64,000 bases of DNA from JABMNT01 sp048262655 (lineage in GTDB: Bacteria; Pseudomonadota; Alphaproteobacteria; Rhodospirillales; Casp-alpha2): positions 310,001-374,000 of the forward strand of contig JBLXEY010000003.1 of the NCBI GenBank assembly GCA_048262655.1, read 5' to 3'. This document shows positions 51,807 through 60,347 of this stretch, in pieces (position 1 is the first letter of the stretch; each line of letters begins with the position of its first letter). The position numbers and the translations under genes were made by a program. The notes under the pieces were generated by a model. It saw only the letters and a list, made by a program, of their open reading frames with translations, made no database searches and was not told where the DNA came from.

Positions 51807-53159
51807 TTGAATTATATGCCGCCACTTGAAAAACACCCCTTAAATATTGCTGTTATCGGAACCGGAATCGCCGGGCTTTCTGCAGCATGGATGCTGAATA
51901 AACGCCATACAATCACCGTGTATGAGACCAATCGCCGTATTGGAGGGCATTCAAATACGGTCGATGTAGACACCGATAGCGGTGCAACGCCGGTTGATAC
52001 CGGCTTTATCGTCTATAATGAACGCAACTATCCGAACTTGACGGCGCTGTTTGATTTTCTGGAAGTGCCGACAAAGGATAGTGAGATGTCCTTTGCGGCT
52101 TCAATTGATAGCGGTGCTTTTGAGTACGCTGGAACCGATTTAAATGGTTTGTTTGGACAGCGCTCGAACCTTGTTAAACCACGCTTTTGGCGAATGATGA
52201 AAGATTTGCTGCGCTTTTACCGAGAGGCTCCTCAATTTCTGAAAGAAAGCGGCAACGAAGCCATGAGCCTGGGGACCTATCTAGAGCGGGAAAATTATAG
52301 CCAGGGTTTTCTGAAGGATCATCTGTTGCCGATTGGTGCCGCTATCTGGTCAACAACGGCCCAAGAAATGATGGACTATCCAGCCAAGGCCTTCATTCGG
52401 TTTTTTGAAAGCCACGGTTTGCTGCTTATCCGCAACCGCCCGCAATGGCGCACTGTTGACGGTGGAAGTCGCGAATATGTCAAACGCCTCAGCAAGGATT
52501 TCCAAGATAAAATACGGTATAAGGGTGCTAAAAAAGTAGAAAGACAGTCGGATCATGTTTTGATCACAGACGAAACCGGACAGATCGCAAAGTTCGATCA
52601 CGTGGTTATTGCAATCCATGCGGATGAGGCTTTGGCACTGCTTGCTGACCCGAACCTGCTTGAACAACAAACCCTGGGACCTTGGCGGTATACGCGAAAT
52701 CGAGCAGTTTTACACCGTGACGCAACGTTAATGCCGCGCCGCAAACGGGTTTGGTCGAGTTGGAATTTTATGCAAACAAAGCACGACAGTTCTGATAAAG
52801 CCCTTTGTGTCAGCTATTGGATGAACCGCCTGCAATCCATTGATCCGACAAACCCACTTTTTCTGACCCTGAACCCACACACAGAACCGGCCCCGGGAAC
52901 GATCTATCAGGAGTTTGATTATACGCATCCATTTTTTGATACAGCGGCTCTCGAAACTCAAGGTAAGTTATGGGATCTGCAAGGGGTAAACCGTACCTGG
53001 TTTTGTGGCAGTTACTTTGGTTATGGTTTTCATGAAGATGCGTTGCAGTCGGGGCTGGCAGTTGGCGAGCAACTCGGCGGCGTAAAAAGACCTTGGGATG
53101 TCGCCCATGAAAGTGGCCGTATTCAAATGGGATCCAGCGCCAGGGTTGCTGCGGAATGA
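51807..53159 (+). CDS. FAD-dependent oxidoreductase (amine-oxidase-like), possible acyl-lipid desaturase
   Basis: This 450-residue flavoprotein has the dinucleotide motif IAVIGTGIAGLSAAWML and the second FAD contact YETNRRIGGHSNTVD, then DTGFIVYNERNYPNLTALF and a C-terminal FAD segment WFCGSYFGYGFHEDALQSGL. The TTG at 51807 has AGGGAGAG seven bases upstream; ATG 51816 is the alternative. Its stop overlaps the DUF1365 gene by four bases. The trio with DUF1365 and a CFA-like methylase is a conserved block, and a related flavoprotein was linked to furan fatty acid synthesis in Rhodobacter, so acyl-chain desaturation is a reasonable guess. The substrate is unproven. Confidence 0.85.
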   Translation: MNYMPPLEKHPLNIAVIGTGIAGLSAAWMLNKRHTITVYETNRRIGGHSNTVDVDTDSGATPVDTGFIVYNERNYPNLTALFDFLEVPTKDSEMSFAASIDSGAFEYAGTDLNGLFGQRSNLVKPRFWRMMKDLLRFYREAPQFLKESGNEAMSLGTYLERENYSQGFLKDHLLPIGAAIWSTTAQEMMDYPAKAFIRFFESHGLLLIRNRPQWRTVDGGSREYVKRLSKDFQDKIRYKGAKKVERQSDHVLITDETGQIAKFDHVVIAIHADEALALLADPNLLEQQTLGPWRYTRNRAVLHRDATLMPRRKRVWSSWNFMQTKHDSSDKALCVSYWMNRLQSIDPTNPLFLTLNPHTEPAPGTIYQEFDYTHPFFDTAALETQGKLWDLQGVNRTWFCGSYFGYGFHEDALQSGLAVGEQLGGVKRPWDVAHESGRIQMGSSARVAAE

Positions 53160-53947
53160 GTTTTAAGTCGGCCATTTATAAAGGTGCCGTTGTTCATGAA
53201 CGGTTGCGCCCAAAGCGCCATCGGCTGAAGTATAATGTGTTTTCACTTCTTCTGGACCTCGATGAACTGGAGATGCTCGACCGGCGTTTCAAATTGTTTG
53301 GTTATAACCGTCGCGCAGCTTTTTCGTTTTATGATAAAGATCACGGGGCGATTGATGAAAGCCCTTTGAGGCACTGGGCTGAAGCTCGGATGCGAGAAGC
53401 CGGGATAACACCTGATGGGGGTGCCATCCGTCTGCTGTGTAGCCCCCGAATTTTTGGCTACGTATTTAACCCCATCAGTACCTATTTCTGTTACCGGCAA
53501 AACGGAGAACTGGCAGCGATCCTTTACGAAGTTTGTAATACCTTCAAGGAACGCCACACCTATACAATTTCTGTGGATGGAAATCCTGGCCCTGTGATCA
53601 AACAGTCATGTCAAAAACGTATGTACGTTTCCCCCTTTATCGACATGGACATGACTTACCACTTTCGGATTGTCGCGCCGGATGAAAAGGTCAACATCGT
53701 CATTCGCGAAGAAGATGCAGGCGGGCTAATGCTCGCGGCATCACAAACCGGAAGCCGAACCGAAATAACCGAGCGTACTTTGCTCTTCTGTCTCCTCCGT
53801 TTTCCCTTAATGACCCTAAAAATCATGGCTGGAATTCATTGGGAAGCATTGAAGTTGGTCTTGAAAGGGTTTCCGATCTTCACCCATAAAAAAGCAGATC
53901 ACCCGGTGCAATCAAGCGTCGGTGTTCATAAGCCTTTGTCTTCATAA
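53156..53947 (+). CDS. DUF1365 family protein
   Basis: This 263-residue protein carries the DUF1365 signature: YKGAVVHERLRPKRHRLKYN at the N-terminus, FSLLLDLDELEMLDRRFKLF, then CSPRIFGYVFNPISTYFCYR and VCNTFKERHTYTI, then KRMYVSPFIDMDMTYHFRI. The family has no proven activity and no clear membrane segments, but is nearly always encoded between the FAD oxidoreductase and the cyclopropane-fatty-acid-synthase-like gene, as here. Overlap by four bases with the former supports a shared task in acyl-lipid modification. Confidence 0.9.
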   Translation: MSFKSAIYKGAVVHERLRPKRHRLKYNVFSLLLDLDELEMLDRRFKLFGYNRRAAFSFYDKDHGAIDESPLRHWAEARMREAGITPDGGAIRLLCSPRIFGYVFNPISTYFCYRQNGELAAILYEVCNTFKERHTYTISVDGNPGPVIKQSCQKRMYVSPFIDMDMTYHFRIVAPDEKVNIVIREEDAGGLMLAASQTGSRTEITERTLLFCLLRFPLMTLKIMAGIHWEALKLVLKGFPIFTHKKADHPVQSSVGVHKPLSS

Positions 53948-53965
53948 CTGTGCAGGAATACGCCA

Positions 53966-55186
53966 TTGTCTAAAACCATCACTCAATCGCCCGTATTTGA
54001 TACCGCACAGCGTCTCAGTTTCGGAGAGAAGATCTTATCCCGACTGTTGCGACAGATGTATGCGGGCTCGTTGACCGTTGAATTCCCGAGCGGGCGTCGT
54101 CTTTTATTCAAAGGCCAGGCTCATGGCCCGAGTGCATTTCTGAAGATTATCAGTCTTCGATTGATTGCCAGACTAATCGCCCGTGGTGATATGGGATTGG
54201 CTGAAGGTTACATGGCAGGCGAGTGGGAATCCCCGGATTTAACCACGCTTATTGCCTTGGGTGCGATCAATGCCGAGGCCCTCAAGAAGACATTGCAACC
54301 CAATGCTTTGAACAAACTGTTAAACAGATTTCATCACAGAAAGCGCGCAAATACAAAAACCGGCAGTCGCCGCAATATCGCAGCTCATTATGATTTGGGA
54401 AATGCATTTTATGAAAAGTGGCTTGATGCATCGATGACCTATTCCTCGGCGGTGTTTGAGGATCTATCAGAAGACATGGAAATCGCCCAACGCCGTAAGT
54501 ATATGCGCCTGGCAAACTCTATTGATCTCAAGGCGGGTGAGCAGGTTTTGGAAATTGGATGTGGTTGGGGTGGTTTTGCCGAAATCGCAGCGAAGGAGTT
54601 TGGTTGCCACGTTGTTTGCCTAACGCTTTCAAAGGAACAAGCGGCTTTCGCAAAAGCCCGCATTGAAAAACTGGGATTGACTGATCGGGTTGAAATTCGG
54701 GTACAGGATTACCGAGATGTAGACGGCACCTTTGACAAAATCGTGTCCATTGAGATGTTTGAAGCAGTCGGTGAAAAATACTGGAACACCTATTTAACCC
54801 ATGTCAAAGCGCGCTTAAAATCTGGTGGAAAAGCAGCCCTCCAAATCATCACAATCGATCAGGATTACTTTGAAAATTATCGCCGCAATCCAGATTTTAT
54901 TCAGAGATATATTTTTCCCGGCGGAATGTTGCCCAGCCATGGAAAACTTGTAGAAGAAATCGTCAGAGCCGACTTAAAGCTGACGCATTCTTACTATTTT
55001 GGAAAGTCATATGCGGAGACCATGCGGCGCTGGGATCAGGCCTTCAAAAAAAGTTGGGCGGAAATTGAAACGCTCGGTTTTGATCTTCGGTTCTATCGAA
55101 TGTGGCGTTATTATCTGTGTTATTGCGAAGTTGGCTTTGACCAAAAGACAATAGATGTCGGACAGTTTGTCATCGAAAAACCATGA
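53966..55186 (+). CDS. Cyclopropane-fatty-acyl-phospholipid synthase-like SAM methyltransferase
   Basis: This 406-residue enzyme transfers a methyl group from SAM to an unsaturated acyl chain in phospholipid. It has the CFA signature: NIAAHYDLGNAFYEKWLDAS with MTYSSAVF, the SAM loop VLEIGCGWGGFAEIAAKEFG near residue 195, SIEMFEAVGEKYWNTYL, RYIFPGGMLPSHGKL and RMWRYYLCYCEVGFDQKTID. The start is TTG 53966 with AGGA ahead. Whether the product is a cyclopropane, methyl-branched or furan-precursor chain cannot be decided from motifs. It follows DUF1365 and overlaps the symporter gene by four bases. Confidence 0.9.
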   Translation: MSKTITQSPVFDTAQRLSFGEKILSRLLRQMYAGSLTVEFPSGRRLLFKGQAHGPSAFLKIISLRLIARLIARGDMGLAEGYMAGEWESPDLTTLIALGAINAEALKKTLQPNALNKLLNRFHHRKRANTKTGSRRNIAAHYDLGNAFYEKWLDASMTYSSAVFEDLSEDMEIAQRRKYMRLANSIDLKAGEQVLEIGCGWGGFAEIAAKEFGCHVVCLTLSKEQAAFAKARIEKLGLTDRVEIRVQDYRDVDGTFDKIVSIEMFEAVGEKYWNTYLTHVKARLKSGGKAALQIITIDQDYFENYRRNPDFIQRYIFPGGMLPSHGKLVEEIVRADLKLTHSYYFGKSYAETMRRWDQAFKKSWAEIETLGFDLRFYRMWRYYLCYCEVGFDQKTIDVGQFVIEKP

Positions 55187-56544
55187 GCGCCGGTCTAACA
55201 ACACCGGTCCGAACACCGGTTCTGCTGGCTTATGTTTTGCCTGCACTGGTGATCGCTTTACCGACGATCCCTGTTTACATTAATCTGCCAACACTCTACG
55301 GCGTGGAATTGGGTTTAGGTCTTGCGTCGACCGGCCTCATTCTTCTTGTTGCGCGATTATTCGATACGGTAACGGATCCCCTCATAGGTGCATTGAGTGA
55401 CCGATATGGGTTCCGCGGCGCATCAAGAAAACCCTGGATTGCCATAGGTGCTATGATTGCGGGCCTGGGTCTTTATCAGGTGCTGACCCCACCAGACGTC
55501 ATCACCGAAAACTATCTGTTGATCTGGCTCATTGTTCTTTACGGCGGGTGGACCATGGTTTCCGTTCCCTATTTGGCTTGGGGAGCAGAGTTGCATTCGG
55601 ATTACCATCAAAGAACACGCATTACCGCTTGGCGGGAATCCTTGGCGCTCATCGGAATGGTTGGTGCAGGGGCACTCAGCGCTGTAACCGCGCAGATGGG
55701 CTGGACGGACATACGTTCTATTGGCGCGATTGCCTGGTTGGCCATCATTTTGGGTGCGTTGGTTTTTCCTCTGCTATTGGGCGTTGTCCCTGACAAGAAA
55801 CATAAACTCGGAGCAAAGGCGCCAAGCAAACACATTGAATTTGGGTGGCTCGTCAAATCTATTTTTCGCAATCGCATTTTTTTGCGGTTGCTATCTGCCT
55901 GGTTTCTTAACGGACTGGCAAATGGAATCCCCGCGGCGTTATTCCTTATATACCTGGAGCACGGGTTGGGTGCCGGCCCGCAAGAACGTCCGCTTTTTAT
56001 TTTGGCATATTTTGTCGCTGGTATTGCAGCCATCCCCCTGTGGTCACGGATGAGCAAATCTTATGGAAAGAACCGTGTCTGGTGTATGGCAATGGCTTTG
56101 GCCTGTGCCGCGTTTTTGATGGTGCCATTTTTGCCGACCGGGTCATTCTTTATGTTTGCCGTCGTATGTGTTTTTACCGGAATGGCCTTGGGTGCCGATC
56201 TGGCATTGCCACCAGCTATTCAGGCTGATGTGATTGATTATCATCATATGAAATTTGGGCATGAGAGTGCGGGATTACAGTTTGCCCTATGGGGGATGTG
56301 TACCAAACTGGCGTTGGCGGTTTCGGTGGGAATTGCTTTGCCAGCTCTCGCGTTCTTTGGGTTCGATCCAGAAAATATTCAAGCTCGGGGGATAACGGCT
56401 TTGTTGGTGATCTATGCCATCGTTCCCATCGTAATAAAACTGGTGGCCATAGCCGTCGTCTGGCGGTTCCCAATCACGGCTCTACGACATGCGGCAATTA
56501 AGAAGCGGCTCGACCGCAGGCTGTCCGGGGCATCAGGGAGATAA
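55183..56544 (+). CDS. GPH-family (MFS) cation symporter-like transporter
   Basis: This 453-residue membrane protein has twelve predicted helices. Between helices 2 and 3 is the GPH-type motif ARLFDTVTDPLIGALSDRYG, followed by SRKPWIAIGAMIAGLGLYQ, and after that SVPYLAWGAELHSDYHQRTR with ITAWRES. These are marks of the glycoside-pentoside-hexuronide symporter family, including a variant used for lipid movement such as MFSD2-like proteins. In this operon, between a CFA-like enzyme and a DUF3833 lipoprotein and under RpoE control, a lipid-related substrate is more likely than sugar (inference). Confidence 0.87.
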   Translation: MSAGLTTPVRTPVLLAYVLPALVIALPTIPVYINLPTLYGVELGLGLASTGLILLVARLFDTVTDPLIGALSDRYGFRGASRKPWIAIGAMIAGLGLYQVLTPPDVITENYLLIWLIVLYGGWTMVSVPYLAWGAELHSDYHQRTRITAWRESLALIGMVGAGALSAVTAQMGWTDIRSIGAIAWLAIILGALVFPLLLGVVPDKKHKLGAKAPSKHIEFGWLVKSIFRNRIFLRLLSAWFLNGLANGIPAALFLIYLEHGLGAGPQERPLFILAYFVAGIAAIPLWSRMSKSYGKNRVWCMAMALACAAFLMVPFLPTGSFFMFAVVCVFTGMALGADLALPPAIQADVIDYHHMKFGHESAGLQFALWGMCTKLALAVSVGIALPALAFFGFDPENIQARGITALLVIYAIVPIVIKLVAIAVVWRFPITALRHAAIKKRLDRRLSGASGR

Positions 56545-56546
56545 AA

Positions 56547-57143
56547 ATGACACGATTTCTAGGCCTCACACTAGGGGCGATCTTATTTTTAACCGGATGC
56601 GGAAATATGAAACCGAGTGACTTTAAAAATGCTGAACCAAAACTCATAATCGAAGAATATTTTTCGGGCCAGACAATGGCGACTGGAATCTTTGAAGATC
56701 GCTTTGGTGATTTGCGGCGTCAGTTTACTGTCGAAATTGAAGGTTCCTGGGACGGGACAGAACTGATTTTGGACGAAAAATTTGTCTATGCGGATGGCGA
56801 AAAAGACCAGCGGATATGGACCATTACCAAAACCAATGACCATGTTTATGAGGGTCGCGCCGATGATATTATTGGCATCGCCCAAGGTGAGGCTTATGGA
56901 AATGCGCTGCATTGGCGTTACGACATGAATTTGAAAATTGGCGATTCAACCGTCCGGGTTCACTTTAATGACTGGATGTATTTACAACCCAACGGCGTCC
57001 TCCTTAACAGGGCCCGCGTTAGCAAACTCGGGATCGAGATTGGAACTGTGACCTTGGCATTCACAAAAGAGAAGAACCCGGCTCTGGCATTTGGCGCCAT
57101 GGTCAATGAACGGCAAGGCGCGCCTTTATCCAGCGGATTATAG
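56547..57143 (+). CDS. DUF3833 family lipoprotein
   Basis: This 198-residue protein starts MTRFLGLTLGAILFLTGCGN, a lipoprotein signal with lipobox LTGC, so Cys18 is lipidated. The rest matches DUF3833: EEYFSGQTMATGIFEDRFGD, FTVEIEGSWDGTELILDEKF, DDIIGIAQGEAYGNALHWRY and HFNDWMYLQPNGVLLNRARV. The fold is probably a calycin-like lipid-binding barrel (inference). It begins two bases after the symporter stop and ends the operon; its last 41 bases overlap the end of the opposing NTF2-like gene. Confidence 0.88.
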   Translation: MTRFLGLTLGAILFLTGCGNMKPSDFKNAEPKLIIEEYFSGQTMATGIFEDRFGDLRRQFTVEIEGSWDGTELILDEKFVYADGEKDQRIWTITKTNDHVYEGRADDIIGIAQGEAYGNALHWRYDMNLKIGDSTVRVHFNDWMYLQPNGVLLNRARVSKLGIEIGTVTLAFTKEKNPALAFGAMVNERQGAPLSSGL

Positions 57144-57522
57144 AGCCGACAAGTGGCAGGCGTTCGTAAAAGTCACTTGCCGCATCCCAGTAATCTATAT
57201 GGGAAACGACTTTACCATCGGCCGAAAACCTGACCACACTGGTTCCTTTGAATTGCCAGTGAGCTCCTCGCAATATCCCTTCATATTGCCATTCCATTAA
57301 GCAAATATCTTTATCGATTGCGCAATTAAGAACCTTAAACTTAATGTCCTGAATGTTATCAAACATATGGGCAAAAATGCGCGTCATGGACTCAAGGCCA
57401 TGCACGTCATTAAACGGATCTTTGAAATGGATGTCCTTAGAGACGTAAGTCTTCAGATCGTTGAGAGTGTCTGGCTGCAATGACTCCAAATAGCTGATAT
57501 AAAGAGAAACATGTTTATCCAC
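57103..57522 (-). CDS. NTF2/SnoaL-like domain protein
   Basis: This 139-residue protein has the single-cone NTF2 fold pattern: LYISYLESLQPDTLNDLKTY, then VSKDIHFKDPFNDVHGLESM with TRIFAHMFDNIQDIKF, then CLMEWQYEGILRGAHWQFKG and VSHIDYWDAASDFYERLPLV. The start is GTG, two bases after the SDR stop. It is the last gene of the DUF6134-SDR-NTF2 operon. SnoaL/NTF2-like domains bind small hydrophobic ligands, so a steroid- or acyl-chain-like substrate is possible. Its 3' end overlaps the DUF3833 gene on the other strand. Confidence 0.82.
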   Translation of the reverse strand: MDKHVSLYISYLESLQPDTLNDLKTYVSKDIHFKDPFNDVHGLESMTRIFAHMFDNIQDIKFKVLNCAIDKDICLMEWQYEGILRGAHWQFKGTSVVRFSADGKVVSHIDYWDAASDFYERLPLVGSIIRWIKARLAVH

Positions 57523-57524
57523 GG

Positions 57525-58283
57525 CTAAACCATCTTTCGTGTCAAAGAAAACAAGAGCCGGTCTGGCAACAGACGTATCAATTTCATGATGACAGAGAAT
57601 CGCCAGGGGAACGAAATTTCAAAGCTGCCGCGTTCCAATCCGTGACAGATGGCATCGACCGCACGGTCAACCGAAATAAGGAAGGGCATCGGGAAGGTGT
57701 TTTTGTCGGTCAGCGGAGTTTCGACAAAACCCGGATTTATCAAAGACAGTTTCACGTTAAAAGGCTCCAGTTCGACCTTGAGCGCCTCTGCCATATTAAT
57801 AAGTGCGGCTTTTGTTGCGCCATAGGCCGAAGCCTTTGGAAGGCCTCGGTAACCTGCAAGGGACGCAACAATCGCAATGTGCCCGGCTTGACGGGCTGTA
57901 AATCGTTCAATGACCGGAGCCAGGCCGTTAACCGTTCCCATTACATTTGTTTCAACCAGTTTTCTAAATGCCGCAACAGAAAAACCATCGACAGGGTTGG
58001 GCTGGTGGGTGCCTGCGTTGAGGATGACCATATCTAACGGTCCAAGTTCCGCTTCCATACGCGCGATGACCTGTTCATTGGCTTCGCTATTGGTTATGTC
58101 GAGTGGGTAAATATGCACGCTCTGTGGGGGGCAATCAGATTGCAACGACAGCAAATCACTTTGCGTCCGTGCACTCGCTGCTACGGTCCATCCTTGTTGT
58201 GCCATGCGGATTGCAAGGGCACGCCCGATTCCCTTGCCTGCACCTGTAATCCAAACGGTTTTTGATTTTGCTTTATCCTGCAT
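57525..58283 (-). CDS. Short-chain dehydrogenase/reductase
   Basis: This 252-residue classical SDR has the cofactor motif TVWITGAGKGIGRALAIRMA (TGxxxGIG), VILNAGTHQP (NAG), the catalytic serine in HIAIVASLAGYRG, Tyr-Lys in SAYGATKAALINM and LINPGFVETPLTDK. The C-terminal tail is hydrophobic and basic (FSVIMKLIRLLPDRLLFSLT), which may attach it to the membrane. I start at ATG 58283, which overlaps the DUF6134 stop by 11 bases; upstream start 58346 is less likely as it lies well inside that gene. It would reduce or oxidise a hydroxyl on a lipid-like substrate. Confidence 0.87.
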   Translation of the reverse strand: MQDKAKSKTVWITGAGKGIGRALAIRMAQQGWTVAASARTQSDLLSLQSDCPPQSVHIYPLDITNSEANEQVIARMEAELGPLDMVILNAGTHQPNPVDGFSVAAFRKLVETNVMGTVNGLAPVIERFTARQAGHIAIVASLAGYRGLPKASAYGATKAALINMAEALKVELEPFNVKLSLINPGFVETPLTDKNTFPMPFLISVDRAVDAICHGLERGSFEISFPWRFSVIMKLIRLLPDRLLFSLTRKMV

Positions 58284-59004
58284 GGGAGGCTCTTGCGATG
58301 GCACCGCCCTGGCATCGCACGCACTTGTATTCAATATCTGAGCCATCTCTGCCTTTGAATTTCATCTTAACCCAGCGTCCCGCATCATCGTACCAAACTT
58401 CGGTTCGCAGCTCACCTTCATAGGCATAACGTGTTGCCGTCACGGGGCCGGTTTCGGTGGATATGGATTGGCGGTCCATCTTCTTAATTTCAACCTTATT
58501 AATCAGCCCGGTAATCGTATTGAGAATCCGCTTTTGTCCGATCACATCCGCATTCCAGTGAGTGGTCACAAAAAGAGGTCTTTGTGTTTGAATTTCTCCT
58601 TCAGGTCCCGATATGGTCACTTGCGAACCGTCAGATGATAGTTCGATAAGCGTTTTGTCGCCGTCATCATTCACTTGAGACGTCAAACTTTGCAAATTGC
58701 CGTTTTCCCAAACTTCTTTAGAGAGATATTGGAAACGGTAAGCAACAAGGAACAAGAGTTTGATTTCAAGTTTAAAAGCGCTGCTGATGTTGAAGATTTG
58801 TCCCGTTTTCTCGAGTTTAACATGGTGATTGCCAACGACGTCCCCATTGCGAATAACGTCAAAAATAATCGAGTCACCGTAAAGCGCGGTTGGGTCGCCC
58901 GTGCTTGTCTCTGTGCTGGCGGAGGCGGTCGTCAGTGATCCCGCCAAAAAAACCAGCGCTGTACCAGTTGTCGCCAGCCATTGCCTCATTTTGAACTTGC
59001 TCAT
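58273..59004 (-). CDS. DUF6134 family secreted protein
   Basis: This 243-residue protein has a signal peptide (WLATTGTALVFLAGSLTTASA) and then a beta-rich domain: DSIIFDVIRNGDVVGNHHVK, FQYLSKEVWENGNLQSLTSQ, FVTTHWNADVIGQKRILNTI and YEGELRTEVWYDDAGRWVKM, which matches DUF6134. The domain looks like a periplasmic lipid- or polymer-associated barrel related to DUF3108-type proteins (inference). Two cysteines near the end (CVRC) could bind a metal or form a disulfide. It is the first gene of the RpoE-linked minus-strand operon. Confidence 0.8.
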   Translation of the reverse strand: MSKFKMRQWLATTGTALVFLAGSLTTASASTETSTGDPTALYGDSIIFDVIRNGDVVGNHHVKLEKTGQIFNISSAFKLEIKLLFLVAYRFQYLSKEVWENGNLQSLTSQVNDDGDKTLIELSSDGSQVTISGPEGEIQTQRPLFVTTHWNADVIGQKRILNTITGLINKVEIKKMDRQSISTETGPVTATRYAYEGELRTEVWYDDAGRWVKMKFKGRDGSDIEYKCVRCQGGAIARASHAG

Positions 59005-59059
59005 ACGCTATTATATCTCAATCAAAAATTTGTCGAATACCGTTATCGCACCCTACCTT

Positions 59060-59088
59060 TTCTACGTAGGCGACGGCATTCTGGATCA
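59060..59088 (-). promoter_or_regulatory. RpoE-type promoter of the DUF6134-SDR-NTF2 operon
   Basis: On the minus strand TGATCC (59088-59083), exactly 18 bases, then TAGAA (59064-59060), 56 bases upstream of the DUF6134 start. Same -35 element and spacing as the two promoters at the rpoE end of the island, although the -10 differs more. Confidence 0.6.
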
Positions 59089-59180
59089 TCTACTCTGGTG
59101 GCAGGGCAGATGAAAACCGTGGGCCCAGAAACCTTATTTTGGCTGTACACATCCAGTTCTCTGAAGCCCGCGTATAAGAT

Positions 59181-59630
59181 ATGTCAGATACACGAGAACT
59201 TTTGAAGGTAAAAGCCTTGGTAAAATGCAATCAGACCTCGTCTCTCAACGTCTATTATGATGGTTCCTGTCCGTTGTGTCGTGCCGAAATTTCGTTCTAC
59301 CAACGACGAAAGTCGTCTTCTGAAGTCAATTGGGTGGATGTCAGTGTAGACGCAGACCTGTTGTTACCCGACGGCCTCGACCAGGAGCAAGCCATGTCCC
59401 GCTTTCATGTTGCCACCGAACACGGACAAACATTAAGTGGGGCGCGGGCTTTTCTGGAACTTTGGAAACAATACCCCGGGTTAAAGTGGCTGGCGAAAAT
59501 GGGGTGCTGGCCGCCTTTGGCGTTTTTACTTGAAAAGGCTTATTGCGCCTTTTTGCGCTTTCGGCCTTACCTGTCGCGTCTCCTTAAAGCAAGGCAGGTC
59601 AATTCGAACCCTGATTTCATTGCAAAATGA
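59181..59630 (+). CDS. DCC-family thiol-disulfide oxidoreductase-like protein (DUF393)
   Basis: This 149-residue protein has the DCC signature NVYYDGSCPLCRAEISFYQR, with a CxxC pair in a thioredoxin-like setting, then RFHVATEHGQTLSGARAFLE and a hydrophobic PPLAFLLEKAYCAFLRFRPY tail. These small DUF393 proteins are predicted thiol-disulfide proteins, but most are uncharacterised. It is divergent from the DUF6134 operon and probably cotranscribed with the glutathione peroxidase gene 32 bases downstream. I saw no RpoE-type site oriented towards it. Confidence 0.85.
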   Translation: MSDTRELLKVKALVKCNQTSSLNVYYDGSCPLCRAEISFYQRRKSSSEVNWVDVSVDADLLLPDGLDQEQAMSRFHVATEHGQTLSGARAFLELWKQYPGLKWLAKMGCWPPLAFLLEKAYCAFLRFRPYLSRLLKARQVNSNPDFIAK

Positions 59631-59662
59631 CAAAGTTTGTCCTCGTCAACGGAAGTTCATAA

Positions 59663-60211
59663 ATGCTAAATCAGAAATGCCGACCGGACTTTTCTGATGC
59701 GAGATGTTACATGCCATCTAACCCGACACATCAAGGCGCTCACGCGTTTTCCTTTGATGATATTGACGGATCGCCACTCCCTCTTTCCAGTTTGGCCGGT
59801 CAAGCTGTGCTGATTGTGAATACCGCTTCTAAATGCGGTTTCACAAACCAATACAAAGCATTGCAGGTATTACACCAGCGCTATCATGAGCGCGGACTCA
59901 CCATACTCGGTGTTCCGTGCAATGACTTTGGAAATCAGGAACCGGGAACCGAGGCAGAGATCAAAGACTTCTGCGTTAACCAATTCAACATCGCGTTTCC
60001 GATCCTGCACAAAGTCCACGTTAAAGGACCCGGGGCACATCCTTTCTACGTTTGGGCGGCAGGGGAGTACGGGATGATCGCAAAGCCAAGATGGAACTTT
60101 CATAAATATCTGGTGGCCCCAGACGGTAAACTGGTCGACTGGTTCTCAACGCCTACGCCACCTCTTTCAAAGCGACTTGTCAAAGCGGTTGAAAAGGTTT
60201 TGCCAAAATAG
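59663..60211 (+). CDS. Glutathione peroxidase family protein (thiol peroxidase)
   Basis: This 182-residue peroxidase has the active-site segment VLIVNTASKCGFTNQYKALQ, where Cys replaces selenocysteine, then LGVPCNDFGNQEPGTEAEIK (containing the catalytic glutamine/asparagine region) and the tryptophan in PRWNFHKYLV. It reduces hydroperoxides, most likely lipid or organic peroxides, using glutathione or thioredoxin. The ATG at 59663 has GGAAG ahead; ATG 59711 is closer to the family N-terminus and remains possible. The position beside the RpoE-ChrR lipid island fits peroxide defence. Confidence 0.88.
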   Translation: MLNQKCRPDFSDARCYMPSNPTHQGAHAFSFDDIDGSPLPLSSLAGQAVLIVNTASKCGFTNQYKALQVLHQRYHERGLTILGVPCNDFGNQEPGTEAEIKDFCVNQFNIAFPILHKVHVKGPGAHPFYVWAAGEYGMIAKPRWNFHKYLVAPDGKLVDWFSTPTPPLSKRLVKAVEKVLPK

Positions 60212-60347
60212 TTCCGGCTGGTTCCCGGACATTTATAGAATGAAATGATCACTGACTTCACTCTATCCAGTAGGGCTGTTAAGTGATAGATGTTAGCGAT
60301 CTGGAAAATCTCCCGATGCTTTTTACGAATGAGGAACGGTACACTAA

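Noticed and set aside
60250..60285. TGATCA upstream of cbiX as an RpoE-type promoter
   Set aside because: The sixth base and the spacing to the nearest TA element both deviate, so it is no better than chance.
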